57,277 nt of DNA from contig JBIOUF010000085.1 of assembly GCA_044866695.1 (NCBI GenBank), positions 1-57,277 of the forward strand, written 5' to 3'. This document shows, one piece after another, positions 39,955 to 47,804 of this stretch. Each line of letters begins with the position of its first letter. The stretch's first letter is position 1. This DNA comes from JBIOUF01 sp044866695 (GTDB taxonomy: Bacteria; Actinomycetota; Actinomycetes; Propionibacteriales; Nocardioidaceae). A program made the translations under genes and the position numbers. The notes beneath the pieces are model-generated. The model was not told where the DNA came from. It saw only the letters and a program-made list of their open reading frames with translations, and searched no databases.

Positions 39955-40898
39955 TGGGTGCCTCCCGTGTCGTCGGACTGCTCGTCGGTCCCGGTGGTGT
40001 CGTCGTCCTGCACCTGCTCCTCGAGACCGGCCTGGGTGTCGGCGTCCTCCCCGCCCTCGGCGACGCCGGTGTTGCCCGCCTCCTCGAGGGCGGCGAGCTG
40101 GTCGGCGAACTCCTGGGCACTGACCACCTTGACCGTGAACAGCATCCGGGAGTGGTAGGTGCCGCACAGCTCGGCACAGCGCCCGTCGTAGGTGCCCTCC
40201 CGGGTCGGGGTCATCTGGAAGGAGTTCTCGCGACCCGGGATCACGTCCATCTTGAAGCTGAACGCCGGGACCCAGAAGGAGTGGATGACGTCGGGTGAGA
40301 CCAGCTCGAACTCGACCGTCTCGTCCACCGGCAGGTACAGCGTCGGCCGCTGCGCCGGGGTGCCCACCGTGAAGACGCTCTGCCCGTCGTTCGCCTCGTC
40401 CTCGAGGTAGTTGAACGTCCACGACCACTGCTGCCCCACCACGCGGATGGTGTGGTCCGGCTCGGCCACGCTGGTGCGCAGGACGTCGTTCTGCGTGGTG
40501 ACGGTGAAGTTGAAGAACACCAAGACCATCACCACGGGCGCGATGGTGTAGAGGATCTCCAGGGGCAGGTGGTATCGGATCTGCACCGGGACCTCGTCGT
40601 CGCTGCGCCGCCGGTAGCGGATCACGCACCAACCGATCAGGCCCCAGACCAGGACGCCGACGAGCATGGCTGCCAGCCAGGCGCCGTTCCACAGGTGGTG
40701 GATGTAGCCGGACCGGTCCGAGGCGCCCTCCGGCATGGCCAGCCGCCCCCACTCGTCGCGCTGCTCCGACGAGCAGGCGCCGAGCAGCAGGAGGAGCGGG
40801 ACGCTCAGCAGCAGGCCGCGGGCCGACCAGGGCCGTGGTGCTCGCATACGTTGGTGCAGACCCACCCCTAGGCCTCTCTCCCGGCGCATGACGGTCAC
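39951..40898 (-). CDS. ctaC: Cytochrome c oxidase subunit II
   Basis: 315 aa lipoprotein-type subunit. Lipobox LLGACSS, two membrane helices (WLAAMLVGVLVWGLIGW and IAPVVMVLVFFNFTV) and a periplasm-side cupredoxin domain with the CuA site CAELCGTYHSRM and upstream His in DVIHSFWVPAF. Aromatic GQQWSWTFNY is the electron-entry patch. The acidic, disordered C-terminus (about 50 residues, EDADTQAGLEEQ) is unusual but common in actinomycetes. GTG 40898 is chosen because TAGGGT lies six nt upstream; an internal ATG at 40844 would give a shorter signal region. Confidence 0.94.
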   Translation of the reverse strand: MTVMRRERGLGVGLHQRMRAPRPWSARGLLLSVPLLLLLGACSSEQRDEWGRLAMPEGASDRSGYIHHLWNGAWLAAMLVGVLVWGLIGWCVIRYRRRSDDEVPVQIRYHLPLEILYTIAPVVMVLVFFNFTVTTQNDVLRTSVAEPDHTIRVVGQQWSWTFNYLEDEANDGQSVFTVGTPAQRPTLYLPVDETVEFELVSPDVIHSFWVPAFSFKMDVIPGRENSFQMTPTREGTYDGRCAELCGTYHSRMLFTVKVVSAQEFADQLAALEEAGNTGVAEGGEDADTQAGLEEQVQDDDTTGTDEQSDDTGGTQ

Positions 40899-40904
40899 TT
40901 CGGA

Positions 40905-40910
40905 ACCCTA
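40905..40910 (-). promoter_or_regulatory. Predicted -10 box of the ctaC-D-F operon (leaderless type)
   Basis: TAGGGT on the minus strand, six nt before GTG 40898. Confidence 0.45.
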
Positions 40911-41000
40911 CTACCGCAAGGCGGCGTCGGCCCGGCGAGGTCACGGGTGTCCCCGCGCAGTCCCTCGGCCGTCCCGGCGCGCTTCGCGGGCGGCGGGTGG

Positions 41001-41990
41001 TCACGGGCGGCGGGTGTGCAGGTGCGCCGCGACCTCGGCGGCGGCCTCCGCGCCGTACGCCGCAGAGAACCTGTCCACGAACCGGCGCCGGTGCACGGAG
41101 TACTCCTGGGTCCCCACCCGCTCCACGACGTACGCCGCCAGCACGCAGCCCAGCTGCGCGGCGCGCTCGGGCGACAGCGCCCACTCGGTCCCGGCGAGGT
41201 ACCCGGCGCGGAACGCGTCGCCGACCCCGGTCGGGTCGACCGCGCTGACGCCCGCGACGGCGGGGACCTTCAGCGAGGCGCCGCCGGCGCGGTCGACCCG
41301 CACGCCGCCGGCACCCAGCGTGACCACCCAGGTGCCGACGCGTCCGAGCACCTCGTCGGCGGTCCATCCGGTCTTCTGGGTGATCAGCGCCGACTCGTAC
41401 TCGTTGGAGAACAGGATCTCCGCACCGTCCACCAGGTCGCGGATCATCTCGCCGTCGCCCCAGGCCAGCTGCTGGGAGGGGTCGGCCAGGAACGGGTACC
41501 CCAGGTCACGACACTCCTGGGTGTGCCGGAGCATCGCCACGGGGTCGTTGGGGCCGACCAGCACGTGGCTGACCCGGCCGCCGTGCCGTTCGACGATCGG
41601 TCGCAGCTCGATCTCGCGGGCCTCCGACATCGCACCGGCGTAGAACGAGGCGATCTGGGCCATCGCCGCGTCCGTGGTGCACACGAAGCGCGCGGTGTGC
41701 CGGCTGGCCGACACGTGCACCGAGGCGCAGTCGACGTCGTGGCGCTCCAGCCAGGAGCGGTACTCCACGAAGTCCTCCCCGACCGCCCCCACCAGGACCG
41801 GCTGCAGGCCCAGGCTGCCCAGGCCGAACGCGATGTTGGCCGCGCAGCCGCCCCTGCGGACGTCGAGGTCGTCGACCAGGAAGGACAGCGACACCTTGTC
41901 CAGCTGGTCCACGACGAGCGAGTCGGAGAACCGTCCCGGGAACGACATGAGGTGGTCGGTGGCGATGGAGCCGGTGATCAGCAGCGACAT
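41001..41990 (-). CDS. PfkB-family carbohydrate/adenosine kinase
   Basis: 329 aa ribokinase-fold kinase. Substrate side RRGGCAANIAFGLGSLG, LVGAVGEDF; nucleotide side VVTLGAGGVRV and the anion hole/catalytic base in DPTGVGDAFRAGYLAG. It corresponds in position to Rv2202c, which has adenosine kinase activity in mycobacteria; the sugar or nucleoside specificity here is not certain from motifs alone. ATG 41990. It is the gene beyond ctaC on the same strand, with 102 bp between. Confidence 0.88.
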   Translation of the reverse strand: MSLLITGSIATDHLMSFPGRFSDSLVVDQLDKVSLSFLVDDLDVRRGGCAANIAFGLGSLGLQPVLVGAVGEDFVEYRSWLERHDVDCASVHVSASRHTARFVCTTDAAMAQIASFYAGAMSEAREIELRPIVERHGGRVSHVLVGPNDPVAMLRHTQECRDLGYPFLADPSQQLAWGDGEMIRDLVDGAEILFSNEYESALITQKTGWTADEVLGRVGTWVVTLGAGGVRVDRAGGASLKVPAVAGVSAVDPTGVGDAFRAGYLAGTEWALSPERAAQLGCVLAAYVVERVGTQEYSVHRRRFVDRFSAAYGAEAAAEVAAHLHTRRP

Positions 41991-42055
41991 GGCGGTCCCT
42001 AGCGTGTCCGGCGGTCGCGGTCAACCGCGAGACTATCCGCGCCCGACACCGCGAC

Positions 42056-42078
42056 GGCCCCCGCCGGTGGCGGGGGCC
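42056..42078 (-). terminator. Hairpin terminator after the HesB/ErpA-like gene
   Basis: GGCCCCCGCC, loop GGT, GGCGGGGGCC: a perfect 10-bp stem, 34 nt past the stop of the minus-strand gene. The strongest simple terminator in the window. Confidence 0.75.
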
Positions 42079-42112
42079 GCTGTCGCTGCTGCCGGAGGCG
42101 CGCTGTCGGGCG

Positions 42113-42499
42113 TCAGTGGAAGGAGTCGCCGCAGGCGCAGGAGCCGGTCGCGTTGGGGTTGTCGATGGTGAAGCCCTGCTTCTCGATGGTGTCCACGAAG
42201 TCGATCAGCGCCCCGTTCAGATAGGGCACGCTCATCCGGTCGACCACCACCGCCACGCCGTCGAAGTCGGTGACCGTGTCGCCGTCGAGGTCGCGCTCGT
42301 CGAAGAACAGCTGGTAGCGCAGGCCGGAGCACCCGCCGGGCTGGACGGCGATCCGCAGCCTGAGGTCGTCTCGTCCCTCCTGCTCCAGAAGGCTCCTGAC
42401 CTTCGCCGCCGCGCCGGCGGACAGGTTGATGCCGTCCGTGCTGATCTCGGTGCTGATCTCGGGGTGGAACTCGGTCTGGGTGTCGACCTGCTCGGTCAT
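42113..42499 (-). CDS. HesB/IscA (ErpA-type) iron-sulfur carrier protein
   Basis: 128 aa A-type carrier delivering Fe-S clusters to apoproteins. The three conserved Cys are in QPGGCSGLRYQL and the C-terminal GSCACGDSF (Cys-x-Cys). The N-terminal 20 residues (EISTEISTDG) are an extra acidic stretch. ATG 42499 follows GGGAG. Rv2204c is the mycobacterial counterpart. Rieske and other Fe-S proteins nearby are possible clients, which is inference. Confidence 0.92.
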   Translation of the reverse strand: MTEQVDTQTEFHPEISTEISTDGINLSAGAAAKVRSLLEQEGRDDLRLRIAVQPGGCSGLRYQLFFDERDLDGDTVTDFDGVAVVVDRMSVPYLNGALIDFVDTIEKQGFTIDNPNATGSCACGDSFH

Positions 42500-42609
42500 G
42501 TCGCGGCTCCCATGGGGATCGGCATCAGGGCACTGCTGACCTCAATGGTGTCACACGGATGGGCAATCCGAGACGTGACGACCGTTACGCGGGCCGGGCC
42601 CGGTGCACC

Positions 42610-43710
42610 TCACCGGGACCAGGTGCCCGCGACCCGCTCGGCGAGCCTGGCCAGGCTCCCGGCCGGGTCGTCCGACGACGCCGTCTCGCCCACTACTTCG
42701 GCCATCGAGTACGCCGACTCGACGCCGAGGGCGCGCATCTCCCGTGACCCGACCAGCACCCGCCCGGCCAGCGCGACGCAGGGCCGGACCGCCTCGGCAG
42801 CCACCGCCGCCACGCCGTAGGACACCGTGCCGGAGCGTGAGGAGAAGTCGAACGCCCCCTCCCCGGTCAGGACCAGGTCGGCTCGGCGGGCCCGTTCGGG
42901 CAGCCCCAGCGCGTCGGCGACCACGGCCACGCCGGGACGGCAGCGCGCGCCGAGCAGCAGCAGGGCGAACCCGAGTCCGCCCGCGGCACCCGCGCCCTTC
43001 GCGAGCGCGGTGCGCCGGCCGGCCGCCACGGCCAGCCGCTCCAGCGCCGCGTCGACCTCGGGCAGGAGCTGCTCGTCGAGACCGATCGCCGGGCCGTGGA
43101 CGCGGGTCGTCCCGAACAGCCCGGTCAGCGGGCCGTCGACGTCCGTGGCGGCCACCAGCCGGGTCCCGGCCACCGTGGCCCGGGCCGGCGCGAGGTCGAC
43201 CGCGGCCAGCGCCCGCAGTGCCTCCGGTCCGCCGTCGAGCGCACCGGCCGGGTCCGCCCGGGCGCCGAGGGCGGACAGCAGCCCGGCGCCGCCGTCGTTG
43301 GTCCCCGACCCGCCGAGGCCGACCACGACCGTCGTGGCGCCGGTGCCCTGGGCGGCGAGGACCAGCTCGCCGACGCCGCGGGTCGCGGCGGTGGTGGCGC
43401 CGCGACGGTCCGCCCGGGTCAGGCGGAGCCCGCAGGCCTGGGCGCTCTCCACGTAGGCGGTGCCGTCGCCGGTCACCAGGACGGCTCCGGGCACCGGCTC
43501 GCCGTACGGCCCGGTGACGTCGACCGCCAGCAGGTCTCCGCCGAGCAAGGCGTGCAGGACGTCGAGGAGGCCGGGGCCGCCGTCGGCCATCGGGGCCAGG
43601 TCCAGCTCGTCGTGCGGTGCGCGACGCCGCCAGCCCTCGGCGATGGCCTCGGCGGCCTGCACGGCGGTGAGCGTGCCGGCGAACCGGTCCGGGGCCACGA
43701 GCACGCGCAT
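42610..43710 (-). CDS. Glycerate kinase (GlxK family)
   Basis: 366 aa; phosphorylates D-glycerate with ATP. N-terminal VAPDRFAGTLTAVQAAEAI is the family signature (usually DSFKGSLSA), MADGGPGLLDVL, VGLGGSGTNDGGAGLLSALG the ATP/substrate glycine-rich motif, KGAGAAGGLGFALLLLGA and DLVLTGEGAFDFSSRSGT the conserved tail. The position matches Rv2205c. It could recover glycerate from photorespiratory-type or glyoxylate routes. Whether the product is 2- or 3-phosphoglycerate cannot be decided here. Confidence 0.92.
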   Translation of the reverse strand: MRVLVAPDRFAGTLTAVQAAEAIAEGWRRRAPHDELDLAPMADGGPGLLDVLHALLGGDLLAVDVTGPYGEPVPGAVLVTGDGTAYVESAQACGLRLTRADRRGATTAATRGVGELVLAAQGTGATTVVVGLGGSGTNDGGAGLLSALGARADPAGALDGGPEALRALAAVDLAPARATVAGTRLVAATDVDGPLTGLFGTTRVHGPAIGLDEQLLPEVDAALERLAVAAGRRTALAKGAGAAGGLGFALLLLGARCRPGVAVVADALGLPERARRADLVLTGEGAFDFSSRSGTVSYGVAAVAAEAVRPCVALAGRVLVGSREMRALGVESAYSMAEVVGETASSDDPAGSLARLAERVAGTWSR

Positions 43711-43754
43711 GCCGCCATCCTGCCGAGCGGGGGCGGGGTGGCAGCGTGGACCCC

Positions 43755-44633
43755 ATGCTGCTGCGCCCGATGACCGCCGAGGACGTGCCCGCGGTGGAGC
43801 GGCTCACCGACGAGGCGTTCTACGACCTCGAGCGCCGGACCCACCGGAGTGGGTGGCCCGACCCGCGGCGACGCGACGACGCCGGGGCGCAGAGGGCCCG
43901 TCGCCGGTACTGCCACGCCCTGGGCCACGACCCGCGGGGCTGCTGGGTCGCCGAGGACGCGTCGGGCCTGCTCGGCGCCGCGGTGGCGATGCGCCGCGAC
44001 CTGACCTGGGTGCTCGGGACGTTCGCGGTCCGTCCCGGCGCCCAGGGGCGCGGCGTCGGCTCCCGGCTCATGGAGGCCGCGGCCGGCCACGGCGCCGGCT
44101 GCCTACGCGGGATGCTGTCGGCCTCGGAGGACCCGGTGGCGGCGCGGTTGTACCGCCGGGCCGGCTTCGCGCTGCACCCGACGATGCGGCTGTCCGGACT
44201 GGTCCCACGGTCGGCGCTGCCCGTGCTGGACCGGGTCCGCGAGGCGACCGAGTCCGACCTCGACCTCGCCGACTCGGTGGACCGCCGGGTCCGCGACGCC
44301 GCGCACGGGGTGGACCATCGCCTGCTGCTCACCATGCACCGCCTGGTCGTGGTCGACCGGCCTGGCCGCTCCGGGTACGCCTACGTCCATCCCGCCGGCG
44401 GGCCGGTCCTGCTGGCGGCCACCGACCGGCGCACCGCGACCGAGCTGATGTGGGAGTGCCTGGCCGCCTCGGACCCGGCCCGGCCCTGCGCCGTGGAGCA
44501 CGTCACGCCCGAGAACCAGTGGGCCCTGGACGTCGGGCTGGACGCCGGACTGTCGGTGCGGGCCTGCGAGTACCTCGCGCTACGAGGGACCAAGCCGCCC
44601 GCTCCGTACCTCCCGGACGGGTTCTTCCTGTGA
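43755..44633 (+). CDS. GNAT acetyltransferase, tandem GNAT fold
   Basis: 292 aa. The N-terminal half has the acetyl-CoA pyrophosphate loop GTFAVRPGAQGRGVGSRLM (the R-x2-GxG motif) and ARLYRRAGFALHP, typical of an active GNAT. The C-terminal half (REATESDLDLADSVDRRV on) resembles a second, degenerate GNAT fold lacking the loop, ending ALRGTKPPAPYLPDGFFL. The substrate is unknown. ATG 43755 is preferred over GTG 43746 because homologues begin MLLRP; both are in frame. It is divergent from glycerate kinase with only 44 bp between. Confidence 0.85.
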   Translation: MLLRPMTAEDVPAVERLTDEAFYDLERRTHRSGWPDPRRRDDAGAQRARRRYCHALGHDPRGCWVAEDASGLLGAAVAMRRDLTWVLGTFAVRPGAQGRGVGSRLMEAAAGHGAGCLRGMLSASEDPVAARLYRRAGFALHPTMRLSGLVPRSALPVLDRVREATESDLDLADSVDRRVRDAAHGVDHRLLLTMHRLVVVDRPGRSGYAYVHPAGGPVLLAATDRRTATELMWECLAASDPARPCAVEHVTPENQWALDVGLDAGLSVRACEYLALRGTKPPAPYLPDGFFL

Positions 44634-44688
44634 CCTCCGGCCGGGCCGGTCCTCCGCTGGTGACGGTTCGGCGGGCGGGTCGGCCCGG

Positions 44689-44800
44689 TTGTGGCCGATA
44701 ACCGCACGAACGCGGGGTTGTGGCCGGCAACTGCAACGACACGCCGATGACGCCGGTGGGCATCGGCCACATTCGGCTGTCGTGCCCGGTCGGCCACTGC
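44689..44800. repeat. GTGGCCGAT inverted-repeat element, copy 2
   Basis: Same block order as 28031-28148: TTGTGGCCGATAACCGCACG, TTGTGGCCG, CAACGACACGCCG, then CATCGGCCACA and TCGGCCACTG. Linkers between blocks differ. It lies 56 bp past the GNAT stop, in the convergent spacer before PspAB. Confidence 0.8.
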
Positions 44801-44815
44801 GGACGACGACCTCTC

Positions 44816-44925
44816 GACGCACCCCTATTGACGGCTCGATCCACCACGATTGACGGCTCGACGCACCACGACTGACGGCTCGACGCACCAAGACTGACGG
44901 CTCGACGCACCAAGATTGACGGCTC
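44816..44925 (-). repeat. 22-bp tandem array A7, five units
   Basis: GACGGCTC at 44830, 44852, 44874, 44896 and 44918, exactly 22 bp apart. The local variant (read on the minus strand) is GAGCCGTCAATCTTGG plus TGCGTC. It lies 41 bp past the stop of the minus-strand PspAB gene and reads in its transcript's sense. Confidence 0.92.
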
Positions 44926-44966
44926 GACCCAACCAGGATGGGCGGGGCTCGGCGGGGAGAGTGAGA

Positions 44967-45530
44967 TCAGAGGCCGGGGGCGCCCCAGACGGGCATCCAG
45001 CGGGACAGGTCGGTCTCGAGGGGGAGCTCGTCCTTCAGCAGATCGCGGACCTGGAGCTCGAGGACGTTGTCGCGATGGTTGGGGCCGGTGGGCGCGAAGG
45101 GGTAGAAGGTGCCTCGCTTGTAGAGGTAGACCAGGGCGAGCCGGCGGCCGGAGGGGTCGGCGAAGGAGACCAGGGAGCAGAGCAGCCCGTCGGCGAAGCC
45201 CTGGCTCTCCAAGGCGGTGTTGACCGCGTGCAGGTCGGTGACCAGCGCGGAGACGTCGTCCTGGCGGGCCAGCAGCCAGGAGAAGCCGTAGGAGTCCGTG
45301 CTCTGCTCGACGTCGGGGTCGTCGTCGCTGTCCAGCAGTGCGACCACGTCGCTGACGGTCTGGTGGAACGCCGCGCCCTCCGCTGCGCGGAAGCACACCG
45401 CGCCCAGCCCGGTCGGGGTGAAGCTCGCCGCGGTCTGCAAGGTGATGGCGGCGTTCGGCAGCCCGAACAGCGCGTCGAGGTTGGCCGCGACCGGCTTGCG
45501 CCGGCCCGACATCGCGCTCCAGAAGCCCAT
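44967..45530 (-). CDS. PspA-associated protein PspAB
   Basis: 187 aa soluble protein beginning MGFWSAMSGRRKPVAANLDA. LDALFGLPNAAITLQ, GFSWLLARQDDVSALVTDL and RLALVYLYKRGTFYPFAPTG fit the family found beside pspA in actinobacteria. No enzyme motif was seen. It lies 20 bp after htpX in the PspA-PspAA-HtpX-PspAB run. Its role in the membrane-stress response is inferred from context only. Confidence 0.82.
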   Translation of the reverse strand: MGFWSAMSGRRKPVAANLDALFGLPNAAITLQTAASFTPTGLGAVCFRAAEGAAFHQTVSDVVALLDSDDDPDVEQSTDSYGFSWLLARQDDVSALVTDLHAVNTALESQGFADGLLCSLVSFADPSGRRLALVYLYKRGTFYPFAPTGPNHRDNVLELQVRDLLKDELPLETDLSRWMPVWGAPGL

Positions 45531-45550
45531 CTGCCGAAACGGTCCCGCGG

Positions 45551-46507
45551 TCAGCGCTGGGGCGGCGCGAACCCGCCGTCCATCGGCCGGCCCAGCTCGG
45601 CGGCGACCTTCGCCAGCTGCTCGAGCCGCTGCTCCAGCGAGGGGTGGGTCGAGGTGATCGTCTTCCAGGAGATGCCGCTGACCGCGGGCGCGATGAAGAA
45701 CGCGTTCAGCTTCTGCGCCGCGCGCAGGTCGCGCTGCGGGATCGCCGCGATGTCGCCGCTGATCTTGGTCAGGGCGCTGGCCAGCGCGGAGGGCTTCTGG
45801 GTGAGGAAGGCGCCGGCGCGGTCCGCGCACAGCTCGCGGTAGCGCGACAGCAGCCGGGTCAGGAAGAAGCTGACCGCATACACCACCAGGCTGACCACGA
45901 GGGCGACCAGCCAGAACGGCGCCCCGCCGTTGTCCTGGGAGCTACGCCGTCCGCCGCCGAAGATCATGCCGTATTGCGCGCTCTGGGTCAGTGTGCTCGC
46001 GATGACGCCGGCCGAGGAGGCCAGGGTCATCACCAGCACGTCCCGGTGCGCGACGTGGGAGAGCTCATGGGCCAGCACGCCCTCGAGCTCCTCGACGGTC
46101 AGCCGGTCCAGGATGCCCGTCGTGACGCACACCACGGCGCGGTTGGGCGACCGTCCGGTGGCGAACGCGTTGGGCAGGTCGGTGTAGGCGATGGCGACGC
46201 GCGGCTTGGGCATGTCGGCGCTGGCACACAGCCGGTCGATCATGGCGTGCAGCTCGGGGGCCTCGTGCGGTGCGACCTCGCGGGCGCGCATCGCCTTCAG
46301 CGCCATCGTGTCGGAGTTGTACCACTGGAACCACGCCACGGCGAGGGCGACCAGGCCGATCACCGGGATCAGCCCGGAGTACCCCGACGACCCGGCGACG
46401 GCCATGAGCAGGGTGACGAACCCGACGAACAGCGCGCCCAGCAGGAACATCACCAGGGTCATGCGCGCGGTGAGCCCGCCGTCCTTGATGAAGCGTGTGC
46501 CGGCCAT
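45551..46507 (-). CDS. htpX: Membrane zinc metalloprotease HtpX
   Basis: 318 aa M48B protease that degrades damaged membrane proteins. Two N-terminal helices (LVMFLLGALFVGFVTLLMA; LIPVIGLVALAVAWF), conserved NAFATGRSPNRAVVCVTTG, zinc site LEGVLAHELSHVAHRD (HExxH), two further helices, and the third ligand Glu in SRYRELCADRAGA. ATG 46507 lies in the run downstream of pspAA (46-bp gap). Grouping with pspA supports a joint envelope-stress function. Confidence 0.95.
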   Translation of the reverse strand: MAGTRFIKDGGLTARMTLVMFLLGALFVGFVTLLMAVAGSSGYSGLIPVIGLVALAVAWFQWYNSDTMALKAMRAREVAPHEAPELHAMIDRLCASADMPKPRVAIAYTDLPNAFATGRSPNRAVVCVTTGILDRLTVEELEGVLAHELSHVAHRDVLVMTLASSAGVIASTLTQSAQYGMIFGGGRRSSQDNGGAPFWLVALVVSLVVYAVSFFLTRLLSRYRELCADRAGAFLTQKPSALASALTKISGDIAAIPQRDLRAAQKLNAFFIAPAVSGISWKTITSTHPSLEQRLEQLAKVAAELGRPMDGGFAPPQR

Positions 46508-46553
46508 GGGAGCGGTCGTCCTTTCGGGTGGTCGGGTCTTCGTGTGGAGCCGG

Positions 46554-46832
46554 TCAGCCGGGGATCAGCCCGTCGCCGGCGAGCAGCGCGCGCACCTCGG
46601 AGATGCTCGCGTCGGCCGGCGGCAGGATCAGGTCGGAGTCCTCCAGGGCGTCGTCCTCGAGCCGGTCGCCGTGGCGGCGTACGGCGTCGAGCAGCGCGCC
46701 GAGGCTCTGGGTGAAGGCCGCCTCGTCGTCGGCGTCCACCGCGTGCTCGACCGCGTCGTCGAGGGCGTTCAGAGCGTCCAGGTGCTCTTCCTCGACGTCC
46801 CACTGGCCCTCGCCCAGGATCCGCACGATCAT
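46554..46832 (-). CDS. PspA-associated protein PspAA
   Basis: 92 aa, acidic. MIVRILGEGQWDVEEEHLDA, HAVDADDEAAFTQSLGALLD and the C-terminal DLILPPADASISEVRALL match the PspAA family that accompanies pspA in actinobacteria. ATG 46832 overlaps the pspA TGA (ATGA), so stoichiometric translation is likely. Probably binds PspA; no mechanism can be read from the sequence. Confidence 0.85.
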   Translation of the reverse strand: MIVRILGEGQWDVEEEHLDALNALDDAVEHAVDADDEAAFTQSLGALLDAVRRHGDRLEDDALEDSDLILPPADASISEVRALLAGDGLIPG

Positions 46833-47638
46833 GCCTGCTCACCCTTCTCGACCGGCGTGGCGGTGGGGGCGACCTGCGCCTGGGCGGGGGCGTCGATGGC
46901 CCGGGGCGCCTCGGCGGCGCCGACGGCCGGGGTGCTGCCGGTGGCGCCGGCCTTGAGCGCGGCGAGCTCGGCCTCGACGTCGGACTGCGACGACATGGCC
47001 TCGAGCTCCCGGGCGATGTCGTCGCCGCGGTTGAGCGAGGTGGCGTCGTCGAGCGCGCCGGAGGCGATCAGCTCGTCGATGGCTCCCGCCCGGGCCTGCA
47101 TCGTCGCGGTCTTGTCCTCAGCGCGCTGGATGGCCAGCCCGACGTCGCCCATCTCCTCGGAGATGCCGGAGAATGCCTCGTTGATCCGGGTCTGGGCCTC
47201 GGCGGCGGTGTAGGTCGCCTTGAGGGTCTCCTTGCGGGTGCGGAAGGCCTCCACCTTGGCCTGCAGCCGCTGCGAGGCCAACGTGAGCTTCTCCTCCTCA
47301 CCCTGCAGCTGGGCGTGCTGGGCCTGCAGCTCGGCGACCTGCGCCGTGATCGCGCTCTTGCGGGTGAGCGCCTCGCGGGCGAGGTCCTCCCGGCCGACCC
47401 CGAGCGCCTTCTGGGCCTGCTGGTGGAGCTTGTCGGCCTGCTGCTGGAGCTGGTTGGCCTGCAGCTCGACCCGCTTGCGGCTGGTGGCCACGTCCGCCAC
47501 GCCCTTGCGGACCTTGGACAGCAGCTCGAGCTGGCGGGTGTAGCTGTAGTCGAGGGTCTCGCGCGGGTCCTCGGCACGGTCCAGCGCCTTGTTCGCCTTG
47601 GAGCGGAAGATCAGGCTGATGCGCTTCATGATGCTCAT
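46829..47638 (-). CDS. pspA: Phage shock protein A / IM30 family (ESCRT-III-like) protein
   Basis: 269 aa, nearly all coiled coil: MSIMKRISLIFRSKANKALD with an amphipathic N-terminal helix, EDPRETLDYSYTRQLELLSK, and heptads through residue ~215, then an Ala/Pro-rich disordered tail of about 45 residues. It polymerises on stressed membranes. A TAGGGT box lies about 50 nt upstream (47689-47694 on the minus strand). It is the first gene of the PspA-PspAA-HtpX-PspAB run and divergent from the DUF3043 gene. Confidence 0.93.
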   Translation of the reverse strand: MSIMKRISLIFRSKANKALDRAEDPRETLDYSYTRQLELLSKVRKGVADVATSRKRVELQANQLQQQADKLHQQAQKALGVGREDLAREALTRKSAITAQVAELQAQHAQLQGEEEKLTLASQRLQAKVEAFRTRKETLKATYTAAEAQTRINEAFSGISEEMGDVGLAIQRAEDKTATMQARAGAIDELIASGALDDATSLNRGDDIARELEAMSSQSDVEAELAALKAGATGSTPAVGAAEAPRAIDAPAQAQVAPTATPVEKGEQA

Positions 47639-47753
47639 GACAGTGCTGGGTCCCCTTCGCCTGTGGCCCGACGTGCTCGTCGCCTTCCACCCTACGAGGC
47701 AACGAACAGCCCGGCCAGGCGGTTCCCGGCGCGGCCGGGGTGGCTGCTCCGGG

Positions 47754-47759
47754 TAGGCT
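47754..47759 (+). promoter_or_regulatory. Predicted -10 box of the DUF3043 gene
   Basis: TAGGCT on the plus strand, 45 nt before GTG 47805, in the divergent spacer with pspA. Confidence 0.4.
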
Positions 47760-47804
47760 GAGCCGCCCGAGCCAGCCCTCCCGCCGCCCGTCAGCACCGT
47801 TCTC

